Position numbers and translations under genes: made by a program
The notes under the pieces: generated by a model
What the model was told of the DNA's origin: nothing
Database searches by the model: none
What the model saw: only the letters and a program-made list of their open reading frames with translations
In this document: piece after piece, positions 17,669 through 26,480 of the stretch
Layout of the letters: each line of letters starts with the position of its first letter
How positions within the stretch are numbered: the first letter of the stretch is position 1
NCBI GenBank assembly: GCA_003053925.1
Contig: QBKD01000001.1
Span: 1,426,001-1,490,000, forward strand
Source: Microbacteriaceae bacterium MWH-Ta3
GTDB taxonomy: Bacteria; Actinomycetota; Actinomycetes; Actinomycetales; Microbacteriaceae
Direction: 5' to 3'
Length of the DNA stretch: 64,000 bases

Positions 17669-18865
17669 TTAGCTCAGCGCGGCGAGCCATTCACGCTTTG
17701 CCGCAATTTCCTTCGTCACACGATCGACAGCCGCAGTGTTATTCGCCTTCTGAGCGGCGGCGAGCTCGGCTTCTAGTGCTTCGATCGCCTGCTCAACCTG
17801 AGCGGCGAATCCCTGAGCTCGAGCAATCTTTTCGGGGTTAGTCTTGTCGAGGTGCTCGGCTTCGCGTGCGCGTACCGCACGTTCGATCGCACTGAACTTC
17901 GCGTTGATGTCGCGCTCCACCTCACGAGCCAGGCGGCCGATTGACGACCACGCTTCGCCCAGCTTGCGCAGACCCTGGAGGGCCTTGGCCAGGTCCTTTT
18001 CCGCTTCAATCCATGCGTACTCGGCCAGCAGAGCCGTCTTCTTTTCGAGATTCTGCGCCCATTCTGCGCTTCCCGCTGCATGCAGAGCATCGCCGGCCGC
18101 CTTGAACTTTGCCCACAGAGCGTCGTCCACTGACTTTGCCATGCGGGGGACTGTTTTCCATTCGTCCAGCAATCGGCGGTAGTCGCCCAGTGCGGCAGCT
18201 CCACGCTCGCTCAGCGCTTCGGCGCGCTCGATTAAGTCATTCTTGCGGGCCTTTGCGTCGCGCTCCGCGTTGTGGCGCGTGGCAAAGAATGCGCGCTGGC
18301 GGCGTTCAAAGTCTTGGCGTGCGGTGCGGAAACGCGACCACAGTTCATCCGCCGCCTTCTTTGCAACACGGGCCGAACTCTTCTGCTCGGCCTGCCACTG
18401 TGCAAAGAGTTCGGCAATCTCGTCGCCCGTCTTCTTCCAATGGATCGCGTCATCAGACTGTGCTGCCAATTCTTCCGTGCGAGCAACAATCGCCTCACGA
18501 CGTGCGAGCGATTCGGCGGCTGCGGCCTTGTTCTGTTCTTCCTGCTCGGCCTTGACCGATTCCAGGCTGCTGTTGATCACGGCTACACGAGTGCGCAGGG
18601 CTTCGATATTTCCGACCACATTGGGTGCAACGAGTGCCGCCGTGAGCGTTTCCGCAACGTGAACCAGATCTTTCGCAGCCGCGCCGGCGCGTGCGCGCTG
18701 TTCCAGCAGCAGCACCTGGCTGTCGAGGTCGTGGAACTTCCGTTCAAAGAAGGCAAGGGCTGCAGCGGCATCACCGTCAAGAAACTGACCCACCGAGCGC
18801 CATTCGCCGTCGTTTACCCACACGGTACCGTCGGCGTCGACGCGACCCCACTGTTCGTTTGACAC
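17669..18865 (-). CDS. DUF349 domain-containing coiled-coil protein
   Basis: A 398-residue cytoplasmic protein, Ala/Glu-rich with long predicted coils and several DUF349 repeats (patterns such as DELWSRFRTARQ, DALWAKFKAAGD and WSSIGRLAREVE). The biochemical role is not established for this family in actinobacteria. I chose GTG 18865 (MSNEQWGRVDADG): GAAGG at 18879-18875 is 9 bases away. The TTG at 18874 would sit directly on that site. DUF349 genes beside rel are common in actinobacteria. It points towards rel and is divergent from rarA. Confidence 0.85.
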   Translation of the reverse strand: MSNEQWGRVDADGTVWVNDGEWRSVGQFLDGDAAAALAFFERKFHDLDSQVLLLEQRARAGAAAKDLVHVAETLTAALVAPNVVGNIEALRTRVAVINSSLESVKAEQEEQNKAAAAESLARREAIVARTEELAAQSDDAIHWKKTGDEIAELFAQWQAEQKSSARVAKKAADELWSRFRTARQDFERRQRAFFATRHNAERDAKARKNDLIERAEALSERGAAALGDYRRLLDEWKTVPRMAKSVDDALWAKFKAAGDALHAAGSAEWAQNLEKKTALLAEYAWIEAEKDLAKALQGLRKLGEAWSSIGRLAREVERDINAKFSAIERAVRAREAEHLDKTNPEKIARAQGFAAQVEQAIEALEAELAAAQKANNTAAVDRVTKEIAAKREWLAALS

Positions 18866-19009
18866 GATTTCCAACCTTCATTTAGTAGACAACTTCTTTA
18901 GCGTACACAGGAAACGCCGCGCGTATCCGTAGAGAGAACGTTTGTTATCGCCTTGTAATGGTCATGTTTGTCAGGTCGGTGGCCGAAAGTCTCGCACCAG
19001 CCATCGTCC

Positions 19010-19015
19010 TATCAT
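19010..19015 (+). promoter_or_regulatory. candidate leaderless promoter of rarA
   Basis: TATCAT followed by six bases and the GTG at 19022. The start has only a weak GGGA in front, which suits leaderless initiation. Confidence 0.45.
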
Positions 19016-19021
19016 GGGACT

Positions 19022-20320
19022 GTGACCTCCGACGGACTCTTTAGCGGCTACCAGCCGCTTGCTGTGCGCATGCGACCGTCGACCATCGACGAGGTCGTTG
19101 GTCAGGCACATGCGCTGACGGAGGGATCGCCGTTGAGGCGTTTGGCATCACCACAGAACGGTCCCGCAGTGTCCGTGATTCTGTGGGGCCCGCCCGGTAC
19201 CGGCAAGACCACTCTGGCGCACGCAATTTCGCAGTCGTCGCAACGCCATTTCGAGGAACTGTCCGCCGTGACCGCGGGAGTTCGGGATGTTCGGCGCGTG
19301 ATGGACGAGGCGATTGGTCGGTTGTCAGATTCGGGTCGTGGCACGGTTCTCTTCCTGGACGAGATCCATCGATTCACCAAGGCTCAGCAAGACGCACTGT
19401 TGCCCGGCGTCGAGCGCGGGTGGGTTACGTTGATTGCCGCTACGACAGAAAACCCGTCCTTCTCGGTCATCACGCCACTACTCAGCCGTTCATTACTGGT
19501 AACGCTTCGACCGTTGACCGATGATGACATCCGAACACTCGTCGAGCGCGCAGTTCATGCACCTCATGGGCTTGCCGACCGCGTTTTGCTGGATGACGAG
19601 GCCACGTCGGTGATCGTGCGACTGTCGGGCGGCGATGCTCGTCGTGCGCTCACCATTCTTGAAGCGTGCGCAGCAATGGTCGAAGACGGCGCAACCATCA
19701 CCGACGACATCGTTGCCGCCGCGACAGACCGTGCTCTGCTGCGCTACGACAAAAACGGTGATGAGCACTACGACGTGATCAGCGCGTTCATCAAGTCCGT
19801 TCGTGGAAGTGACGTCGATGCCTCGTTGCATTACCTGGCGCGGATGATTGAGGCGGGGGAGGACGCGCGCTTCATCGCTCGTCGGCTGATTATTCTTGCG
19901 GCGGAGGACATCGGTGTGGCCGATACCTCATGTTTGACAGTTGCCGTCGCAGCCGCCGAAGCGGTTCAACTGATTGGGATGCCCGAGGGACGCATCCCGC
20001 TGGCTGAAGCAACCATTCATTGCGCACTCGCTCCGAAGTCGAATTCCGTGATTTCCGCAATAGACGCAGCGATCGCCGATGTGCGTGCGGGGAAATTTGG
20101 CCCCGTCCCGCTGCACCTGCGCGATGCGCACTACCTGGGCGCGAAAAAATTGGGCCACGGGGTCGGCTATGTGTACCCCCATGCCGTTCCGGGGGCTATC
20201 GCCGCGCAGGAATATCGTCAGGGAAGCGCCACAACGTACTATCACCCGACCGGCATTGGGCGCGAGAAGGAACTTGCCGAGAGGCTCGAAAGAATTCGCG
20301 CGGTGTTGCGCGGGTCGTGA
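19022..20320 (+). CDS. rarA: Replication-associated recombination protein A (RarA/MgsA-like AAA+ ATPase)
   Basis: Clamp-loader-like AAA+ ATPase acting at stalled replication forks, 432 residues. Walker A GPPGTGKTT, Walker B LFLDEIHRF and sensor 1 AATTENPSF are visible, followed by the MgsA C-terminal domain (RLIILAAEDIG, AVAAAEAV). GTG 19022 gives MTSDGLFSGYQPLAVRMRP; the in-frame TTG at 18968 adds residues without family character. The rpsD leader follows. Confidence 0.94.
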   Translation: MTSDGLFSGYQPLAVRMRPSTIDEVVGQAHALTEGSPLRRLASPQNGPAVSVILWGPPGTGKTTLAHAISQSSQRHFEELSAVTAGVRDVRRVMDEAIGRLSDSGRGTVLFLDEIHRFTKAQQDALLPGVERGWVTLIAATTENPSFSVITPLLSRSLLVTLRPLTDDDIRTLVERAVHAPHGLADRVLLDDEATSVIVRLSGGDARRALTILEACAAMVEDGATITDDIVAAATDRALLRYDKNGDEHYDVISAFIKSVRGSDVDASLHYLARMIEAGEDARFIARRLIILAAEDIGVADTSCLTVAVAAAEAVQLIGMPEGRIPLAEATIHCALAPKSNSVISAIDAAIADVRAGKFGPVPLHLRDAHYLGAKKLGHGVGYVYPHAVPGAIAAQEYRQGSATTYYHPTGIGREKELAERLERIRAVLRGS

Positions 20321-20344
20321 ATGGAATATCGGGCGGACCTCTGC

Positions 20345-20350
20345 TAGTCT
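20345..20350 (+). promoter_or_regulatory. candidate -10 box of rpsD
   Basis: TAGTCT at 20345-20350 predicts initiation near 20357 and so a leader of about 137 bases for rpsD. No convincing -35 box. Confidence 0.45.
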
Positions 20351-20356
20351 GAGGGG

Positions 20357-20493
20357 GTTCCACTGCAGTGGGTCGGAGCGCGGCTGCACCACCCACCTAC
20401 AGCGAACGCCGGTAGCCAGCGTTTGGAGTGGTCAAAACTTCGTTTCCTCTAATCCGGAAACAGTCATCTTTCCCTGTAACGAAAAGGATCATC
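20357..20493 (+). promoter_or_regulatory. structured rpsD leader
   Basis: A gene-free leader with at least two possible helices: GTGGGT 20368-20373 with ACCCAC 20391-20396, and AACGC 20405-20409 with GCGTT 20419-20423. The length and structure would suit autogenous control by ribosomal protein S4, which is known in other bacteria with different RNA motifs. No specific S4 motif was recognised. Confidence 0.35.
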
Positions 20494-21123
20494 GTGTCAG
20501 ACAAGTCACGTACCCGCGCCAAGGTTCGCCTTTCGCGCGCGCTCGGAATTGCACTTACCCCCAAGGCAGCGCGCCTTATGGCCGAGGGTTCGTACCCTCC
20601 CGGTCAGCACGGCCGCACGAAGCGCAAGTCGGAAGGCGACTACGCCACCCGTCTGCGCGAGAAGCAGCGTCTTCGGGCCCAGTACGGCATCCGCGAAGCC
20701 CAGATGCGTAACACCTTCAACGAAGCCCGTCGTACGGCTGGCCTGACCGGTGAGAACCTGGTCGAGCTCCTCGAGATGCGTCTTGACGCGCTCGTGCTGC
20801 GCGCCGGTTTCGCACGTACCACGGCTCAGGCACGTCAGATGGTTGTCCACCGCCACATCTTGGTGGACGGACAGCTTGTTGACCGCCCCTCGTTCCGCGT
20901 CAAGCCCGGACAGCTGATTCACGTCAAGGCTCGCTCGGAAGAGACCCCCTTGTTCCAGGATGCCGCAACCGGCATCCACCGCGACGTGCTTCCCGCCGTT
21001 CCCGGTTACCTGGACGTGGCCCTCGAGAAGCTCGAGGCCCGTCTGCTGCGTCGCCCCAAGCGCGCCGAGGTTCCCGTGACCTGTGAAGTCCAGCTCGTGG
21101 TTGAGTACTACGCAGCTCGATAG
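20494..21123 (+). CDS. rpsD: 30S ribosomal protein S4
   Basis: Primary 16S rRNA-binding protein of the small subunit body, 209 residues. It has the N-terminal region with YPPGQHG and an S4 RNA-binding domain (LEMRLDALVLRAGF, ARQMVVHRHILVDG). There are no zinc-ligand cysteines in the N-terminus, so this is the zinc-free form. GTG 20494 (MSDKSRTRAKVRL) follows AAAAGGA; the open frame to 20428 covers leader RNA. A strong terminator follows. Confidence 0.96.
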   Translation: MSDKSRTRAKVRLSRALGIALTPKAARLMAEGSYPPGQHGRTKRKSEGDYATRLREKQRLRAQYGIREAQMRNTFNEARRTAGLTGENLVELLEMRLDALVLRAGFARTTAQARQMVVHRHILVDGQLVDRPSFRVKPGQLIHVKARSEETPLFQDAATGIHRDVLPAVPGYLDVALEKLEARLLRRPKRAEVPVTCEVQLVVEYYAAR

Positions 21124-21140
21124 AACTGTTGTGCAGTCAC

Positions 21141-21169
21141 AGGGGGTGGGCGACAAGCCCGCCCCCTTT
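21141..21169 (+). terminator. intrinsic terminator of rpsD
   Basis: Arms 21141-21151 and 21157-21167 form an 11-bp GC-rich stem with one G-T pair and a 5-base loop, followed by TT. Confidence 0.75.
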
Positions 21170-21181
21170 GACGTTCCCCGT

Positions 21182-21187
21182 TAGAAT
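21182..21187 (+). promoter_or_regulatory. candidate -10 box before the small membrane protein and alaS
   Basis: TAGAAT just after the rpsD terminator; a start near 21194 would leave a leader of about 15 bases carrying AAAGGAGGT. Confidence 0.45.
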
Positions 21188-21208
21188 AGGCACAAAGGAG
21201 GTCTGCGC

Positions 21209-21394
21209 ATGTCAAAGGCTGTGTGGTTTGTTACCGGCTTCATCGGAGGCCTCGCATTGGCCCATTTTGTAGCGCGCGATCCGCGTGGCAAGGCGCTACT
21301 CGACGAGGTTGACGCCCGTACCACCGAGTTCCTGGGCGGACTTACTGCGGGGTATGCCTCGCGTGACGATGACAATCGTCGAACCGCCGAATAA
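21209..21394 (+). CDS. small membrane protein of unknown function
   Basis: A 61-residue protein with one transmembrane helix near the N-terminus (VWFVTGFIGGLALAHFVA) and a short acidic/basic tail. A very good ribosome site (AAAGGAGGT, 21194-21202) supports translation. It lies between rpsD and alaS, a position where relatives carry small DUF948/DUF6167-type membrane proteins; I cannot prove membership. The function is unknown. alaS begins 23 bases after its stop. Confidence 0.75.
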   Translation: MSKAVWFVTGFIGGLALAHFVARDPRGKALLDEVDARTTEFLGGLTAGYASRDDDNRRTAE

Positions 21395-21417
21395 CGCTCT
21401 CCACCACGAAGGACATT

Positions 21418-24075
21418 ATGCAAACCGCTGAGATTCAACGTCGCTGGCTGTCGTACTTTGAGAAGAACGGGCACACGATTGTTCCGTCTGCATCACTGGT
21501 TTCCGACGACCCCACCCTGTTGTTCACGGTGGCGGGAATGGTTCCCTTTATCCCTTATCTCACCGGCGTAGTTCCCGCACCGTATCCCCGCGCAACGAGC
21601 GTCCAGAAGTGCATTCGCACGCTGGACATCGAAGAGGTGGGCAAGACCACGCGTCACGGCACGTTCTTCCAGATGAACGGCAACTTCTCGTTTGGCGACT
21701 ACTTCAAGGAAGGCGCCATCGGGTACGCGTGGGAACTTCTGACGACGTCCGAGGCCGATGGAGGTCTGGGCTTCAACGAACGCGATCTGTGGGTCACCGT
21801 CTATGAAGAGGACGATGAAGCCATTGATATTTGGCGTCGCGTCGCCGGTATCCCGGAAGAGCGTATTCAACGCATGGGTAAGACGGACAACTTCTGGTCG
21901 ACCGGTCAGCCCGGCCCCGCTGGCCCGTGCTCCGAAATTTACTTCGACCGCGGCCCCCAGTTCGGCCCCGATGGCGGCCCCGCTGTCGACGACACGCGAT
22001 ACCTCGAAATTTGGAACCTCGTGTTCATGCAGTACCTGATCAACGATGTAAAGAGCAAGACGGACTTCACAATTCTGGGTGAACTTCCGCAGAAGAATAT
22101 CGACACGGGTATGGGTATGGAGCGCGTTGCTTTCATCAAGCAGGGTGTTGACAACATGTACGAAACCGACCAGGTTCGCCCCGTACTGGACATGGCGGCA
22201 GAACTCTCCGGACGTCGATACGGTGCCGACCACGATGACGATGTTCGCATGCGCGTCATTGCCGACCACATTCGCTCCTCGCTCATGCTGATGAGCGACG
22301 GTGTGACTCCGGGTAACGAGGGTCGCGGCTACATCCTGCGCCGACTGATGCGTCGTTCGATTCGCGCCATGCGACTGCTGGGCGTGGACGCGCCTGTTTT
22401 CGGCGAACTTTTTGCCGCCTCACGCGACGCGATGAAGGGCTCGTACCCCGATGTCGAGGCGCATTACGACCGCATCCAGCGCACGGCACTGGGAGAGGAA
22501 GAAACCTTCCTCCGCACATTGGCGTCGGGAACTCAGATTCTGGACTTGGCTGTCGCCGACACGAAGTCGGACAAGAAGGCTGAGCTTCCGGGAAACACCG
22601 CGTTCCTGTTGCACGACACCTATGGCTTCCCGATTGATCTGACGATGGAGATGGCGGAAGAGGCGGGCCTCAGCGTTGATCGCGCCACATTCGACTCTCT
22701 GATGTCCGAACAGCGCACTCGTGCAAAGGCCGACGCAAAATCCAAGCGTGGGACCATTGCGGATTTGTCGGTGTACTCCGAAATGCGCAAGCAGGGCGAG
22801 ACCGTTTTCACCGGCTACACCGACCTGACCACGGAGTCGTCGGTTGTGGGAATTATCCGCGATGGTGCAGTGGTGTCGTCGGCTCAGGTCGGTGACACCA
22901 TCGAAATCGTGCTTGCGGAAACAAGCCTGTGGGCCGAATCCGGCGGACAGGACGCCGACGAGGGCACGATTGTGGGCAATGGGTTCGTCCTCGATGTCGT
23001 CGATGTTCAGAAGCCCATCGGTGGACTGATTTCGCACACGGTGCAGGTTCGTGACGGCGAAGTGGCAACGGGCATGCTCGCCACAACGATGGTCGACCAG
23101 GCGAACCGGCTGCGGGCTGCACAGGCTCACTCGGCTACGCACCTCGTTCACGCGGCGCTGCGCCAGACGCTCGGCCCCGATGCTCACCAGGCCGGTTCGT
23201 ATAACAAGGCCGGTTACATGCGTTTCGACTTCGCCTGGAATCAGGCGCTGTCGGCGGCGACGCGCTCCGAAATTGAGAACATTGCGAATAATGCCATCAC
23301 CGACAACCTTGAGGTCGTCACCCGCGTAATGGGTCTGGATGAGGCCAAGGAACTCGGTGCCATGGCGCTCTTCGGCGAGAAGTATGGCGAGCGAGTCCGC
23401 GTCGTCGATATCGGTGGCCCGTGGTCACGCGAACTGTGTGCGGGAACTCACGTCTCGCGTTCCTCCGAAGTTGGATTGATCAACCTGGTCAGCGAGGCAA
23501 GCGTGGGATCGTCAAACCGTCGAGTAGAGGCACTCGTGGGAACGGCAGCATTCCAGCAGTTTGCGGTGGAGCGCGCCCTGGTAAACGAATTGACATCGAG
23601 CCTGAAGGCTCCGCGTGACGAGGTCATGGGGCGAGTCACCGAGCTCATCGAGCAGTTGAAATCTGCAGAGAAGCGCATCGCCCAGTTCGAGGCCGACCGC
23701 ATGCGTGAGCGCGTGCCGGCACTTGTTGCCTCAGCCACAGTACTGAACGGTATTCACGCCGTCATTGACTCTGTTGGTGTCGTGGGCAGCGCGGATGACC
23801 TGCGTCTGCTTGCCAGTGATGTTCGCGATCGCTTGGCCGCACATCCCGCGGTTGTCGCTATTGCCGGAGTTGTCGAGGGCAAGGCAGCGGTCATCGTGTC
23901 GACCACTGCGCCCGCGCGTGACCTTGGTCACAAGGCTGGTGCGTACGCCAAGCGTGCTGCGGCAATCTTGGGCGGTGGCGGTGGCGGTCGCGACGATATG
24001 GCGCAGGGTGGCGGACCGCAGGTCGCACACATTGCCGACGCGCTGGACGACATCCGTTCGACAATTCAGGCTTAA
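21418..24075 (+). CDS. alaS: Alanine--tRNA ligase
   Basis: Class II synthetase for tRNA-Ala, 885 residues. The catalytic core begins MQTAEIQRRWLSYFEKNGH with motif 2 around HGTFFQMNGNFSFGDY. The editing domain has the metal site HSATHLVH and CAGTH, and a coiled C-terminal DHHA1 domain ends with a Gly-rich run and DDMAQGGGPQ. AAGGAC precedes the ATG. ruvX starts two bases after the stop. Confidence 0.97.
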   Translation: MQTAEIQRRWLSYFEKNGHTIVPSASLVSDDPTLLFTVAGMVPFIPYLTGVVPAPYPRATSVQKCIRTLDIEEVGKTTRHGTFFQMNGNFSFGDYFKEGAIGYAWELLTTSEADGGLGFNERDLWVTVYEEDDEAIDIWRRVAGIPEERIQRMGKTDNFWSTGQPGPAGPCSEIYFDRGPQFGPDGGPAVDDTRYLEIWNLVFMQYLINDVKSKTDFTILGELPQKNIDTGMGMERVAFIKQGVDNMYETDQVRPVLDMAAELSGRRYGADHDDDVRMRVIADHIRSSLMLMSDGVTPGNEGRGYILRRLMRRSIRAMRLLGVDAPVFGELFAASRDAMKGSYPDVEAHYDRIQRTALGEEETFLRTLASGTQILDLAVADTKSDKKAELPGNTAFLLHDTYGFPIDLTMEMAEEAGLSVDRATFDSLMSEQRTRAKADAKSKRGTIADLSVYSEMRKQGETVFTGYTDLTTESSVVGIIRDGAVVSSAQVGDTIEIVLAETSLWAESGGQDADEGTIVGNGFVLDVVDVQKPIGGLISHTVQVRDGEVATGMLATTMVDQANRLRAAQAHSATHLVHAALRQTLGPDAHQAGSYNKAGYMRFDFAWNQALSAATRSEIENIANNAITDNLEVVTRVMGLDEAKELGAMALFGEKYGERVRVVDIGGPWSRELCAGTHVSRSSEVGLINLVSEASVGSSNRRVEALVGTAAFQQFAVERALVNELTSSLKAPRDEVMGRVTELIEQLKSAEKRIAQFEADRMRERVPALVASATVLNGIHAVIDSVGVVGSADDLRLLASDVRDRLAAHPAVVAIAGVVEGKAAVIVSTTAPARDLGHKAGAYAKRAAAILGGGGGGRDDMAQGGGPQVAHIADALDDIRSTIQA

Positions 24076-24077
24076 GC

Positions 24078-24539
24078 ATGGAGCGCGGTGTCCGGCTGGC
24101 GGTCGATGTTGGTCGCGCCCGCGTGGGTGTCGCGCGCAGTGATCCCGATGGCCTCATGGCGGTACCCGTCGAAACCATTCCGCGCGACAGTGCACTGGCA
24201 CGACTTGCAGAACTAGTCTCCGAATATCAGCCGCGCGTGATTGTCGTGGGGCTTCCCGTCAATTTGCACAACAACGAAACCGAATCGACCCGAGACTCGC
24301 GGGACTTTGCGCGACAGCTCGCCTCGTCACACGAGGTGTCGGTGGTGCTCGTTGACGAACGGCTGACCACAACGGCAGCTCTTGGCGCATTGCGGACATC
24401 GGGGCGCTCTGCCAAGAATTCTCGCGGCGTGGTCGACCAAGTGGCGGCGGTCATGCTGTTAGAGACTTATCTGGATTCGGAAAAGGGCGGACGGCCCCTC
24501 GGAGAACGTGTGGAGGCTCACCATGACAACGACGCGTAG
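24078..24539 (+). CDS. ruvX: YqgF/RuvX family Holliday-junction resolvase-like protein
   Basis: RNase H-fold protein of 153 residues implicated in 16S rRNA 5'-end processing and proposed as a resolvase. The acidic sites are in LAVDVGRARVGVA and VLVDERLTT, and VVGLPVNLHN is also typical. It sits between alaS and mltG as in most actinobacteria and overlaps mltG by 17 bases. No separate promoter is seen. Confidence 0.92.
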   Translation: MERGVRLAVDVGRARVGVARSDPDGLMAVPVETIPRDSALARLAELVSEYQPRVIVVGLPVNLHNNETESTRDSRDFARQLASSHEVSVVLVDERLTTTAALGALRTSGRSAKNSRGVVDQVAAVMLLETYLDSEKGGRPLGERVEAHHDNDA

Positions 24540-25635
24540 TTCACATCGATCCCGGAAGGCAGGTGCTCGGAAACGCCTCGTCGCGATCATCGTGGCCGCC
24601 GTTGTCGTTGTCGGAGGAACGGGAGCCGGCATTGCCTGGACGCTGTTCGAGGAAGAAATTCGCTCGGTGCTGGGGCTTCCCGCACACAACGATTACACGG
24701 GACTGGGCACTGCACCCGAGGTGACAATTGTCATTGCACCCGGCGACTTCGGCGATGCGGTCGCGCAACAACTCGTTGACAAGGGCGTCACCAAGTCATT
24801 CGATGCCGTTTATGACCTGCTGCTGGCCGACGCTTCACTGACCTTCACGCCGGGAACGTATGTGTTGAACACGGCGATGAGCGCTCGAGCTGCCCTCGAC
24901 ATTCTGACAAATCCTGCCAATCGAATTGTCGCGGGTGTCACCATTCCCGAAGGCACCGTGCTGCCCACGGCACTGCAACTGCTGAGCGACGAGACGGGCA
25001 TTCCGCTCGCTGATTTCGAGTCGGCCGCGGCGGATCCACAGCTCTATGGTGTTCCCGCCGAGGCGCCGTCGCTGGAGGGCTATCTGTTTCCTGCCACATA
25101 CGAATTTGATGACGGCGTCACGGCACAGCAGGTACTGCAGAGGCTCGTGTCCGAAACGTTTACACGACTCGATGCCCGCGGCGTCGAGCCAGTTGATCGG
25201 CACCGGGTCCTGACTCTTGCAGCGCTGATTCAGCGCGAGGCAGGGTCAAACGCCGCAGACTTCCCTAAAGTGGCGCGAGTGTTCCTGAACCGCATCGAGG
25301 CCGATTGGCTTCTGCAGTCCGACGCAACTGTGGCATATGGTACGGGTAATTTGGACACGGTATGGACGACCGATGCTGAGCGTGCCGATGAATCAAACCC
25401 CTACAACACCTATGTTCATGCGGGGCTGCCCATCGGTCCGATTGGACTTCCCGGTGAGATCGCGATTGATGCGGCACTTAATCCCGCAGCCGGTGAATGG
25501 TTCTTCTTCGTTCCTGTGAACCTTAAGACCGGCGAAACGGTGTTTTCCGAGACCACAGCTCAGCACGATGCCGCCGTAGCACAGTTGCGGGCATGGTGCC
25601 GCGCCTCGGACGAGAACGCGGCCTATTGTGAGTGA
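24523..25635 (+). CDS. mltG: Endolytic murein transglycosylase MltG
   Basis: Membrane-anchored enzyme that cleaves nascent glycan strands and sets their length, 370 residues. A basic cytoplasmic start (SSHRSRKAGARKR) is followed by one transmembrane helix (about 24-46) and an external YceG domain with the catalytic Glu in ALIQREAGS and the YNTYVHAGLPIGPI segment. ATG 24523 was chosen because GTGGAGG lies just upstream. The end overlaps aroE by 8 bases. Confidence 0.94.
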   Translation: MTTTRSSHRSRKAGARKRLVAIIVAAVVVVGGTGAGIAWTLFEEEIRSVLGLPAHNDYTGLGTAPEVTIVIAPGDFGDAVAQQLVDKGVTKSFDAVYDLLLADASLTFTPGTYVLNTAMSARAALDILTNPANRIVAGVTIPEGTVLPTALQLLSDETGIPLADFESAAADPQLYGVPAEAPSLEGYLFPATYEFDDGVTAQQVLQRLVSETFTRLDARGVEPVDRHRVLTLAALIQREAGSNAADFPKVARVFLNRIEADWLLQSDATVAYGTGNLDTVWTTDAERADESNPYNTYVHAGLPIGPIGLPGEIAIDAALNPAAGEWFFFVPVNLKTGETVFSETTAQHDAAVAQLRAWCRASDENAAYCE

Positions 25636-26476
25636 TTCCTTCGAGGTGTGGGGCTCGCCCATCGCACATTCCTTGTCGCCCACCCTGCACCGTGCCGCTT
25701 TCGCGGCTCTAGGGCGCGACTGGACATACAACGCGCGCGACGTGCCAGAGGCGGAATTCGACGCGGAATGGGCGGCCCGATCGACAGCGCTCCGCGGGCT
25801 GTCCCTCACCATGCCGTTGAAGGAGTGCGTCATTCCCTACCTCGGGCACATCGACGAGGTTTCGGGCATCGTCGGTGCGGTGAACACCGTTCGTGTCACC
25901 GCAGCAGGCGCCCTGGGTTTCAACACCGACGTGTGGGGTGCCGAACAAGCGATGCGCGATGTACTGGGCGACAACAAGCCCGATACCGCGGTGATGTTGG
26001 GGGCGGGAGCGACGGCCCGATCGTGCGCCGTCGCTCTGCGTAATCTGGGTGTGCGCCAGCTGGATGTTGTCGTACGTACCCCGGCACGAGCCTCGGAGCT
26101 CGTTGCACTGGCCGAGAAACTCGGCATTGCGGTTACGGTGCATGCCCTGGACTTGGTACCCCCGTTGCATGCCGATATCGCCGTCAATACCATTCCGCAC
26201 GGTTCGGACATTCCTCAGGCGGCGGTAACAGCCATCACCACAGAGGCGCTCTTTGATGTCGTCTACGCAAACTGGCCCACCGATTTGGCGCGTGAATGGG
26301 CATCGCGAGGCGCCACTGTCGTCAGTGGGCTGTCCATGCTGGCGTGGCAGGCGTTACGGCAGCAAAGAATATTCGCGCATCACGATCCCGAACAGCCGCT
26401 CTCTGATGAGACGCGTGTTTTTGCCGCGATGTGTGCCTCGGTGGGTCTCGAACGGCCCCAAGGTCTGAAAGGATAG
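25628..26476 (+). CDS. aroE: Shikimate dehydrogenase (NADP)
   Basis: Reduces 3-dehydroshikimate to shikimate, 282 residues. The shikimate site is seen in HSLSPTLHR, the catalytic Lys in SLTMPLKE, the Asp in FNTDVWG, and the nucleotide loop in [10 protein letters not shown]. The GTG start at 25628 lies within the end of mltG. It heads the aroE-C-K-B-Q run, and aroC follows after 4 bases. All five enzymes needed from DAHP to chorismate are present here except DAHP synthase and EPSP synthase. Confidence 0.94.
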   Translation: MSDSFEVWGSPIAHSLSPTLHRAAFAALGRDWTYNARDVPEAEFDAEWAARSTALRGLSLTMPLKECVIPYLGHIDEVSGIVGAVNTVRVTAAGALGFNTDVWGAEQAMRDVLGDNKPDTAVMLGAGATARSCAVALRNLGVRQLDVVVRTPARASELVALAEKLGIAVTVHALDLVPPLHADIAVNTIPHGSDIPQAAVTAITTEALFDVVYANWPTDLAREWASRGATVVSGLSMLAWQALRQQRIFAHHDPEQPLSDETRVFAAMCASVGLERPQGLKG

Positions 26477-26480
26477 AACA

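Noticed and set aside
18866-18874. TTG at 18874 as start of the DUF349 gene
   Set aside because: It touches the ribosome site; GTG 18865 has normal spacing and matches the family N-terminus.
20428-20493. Longer rpsD reading frame from 20428
   Set aside because: The added residues do not belong to S4 and would overlap the ribosome site of the GTG at 20494.
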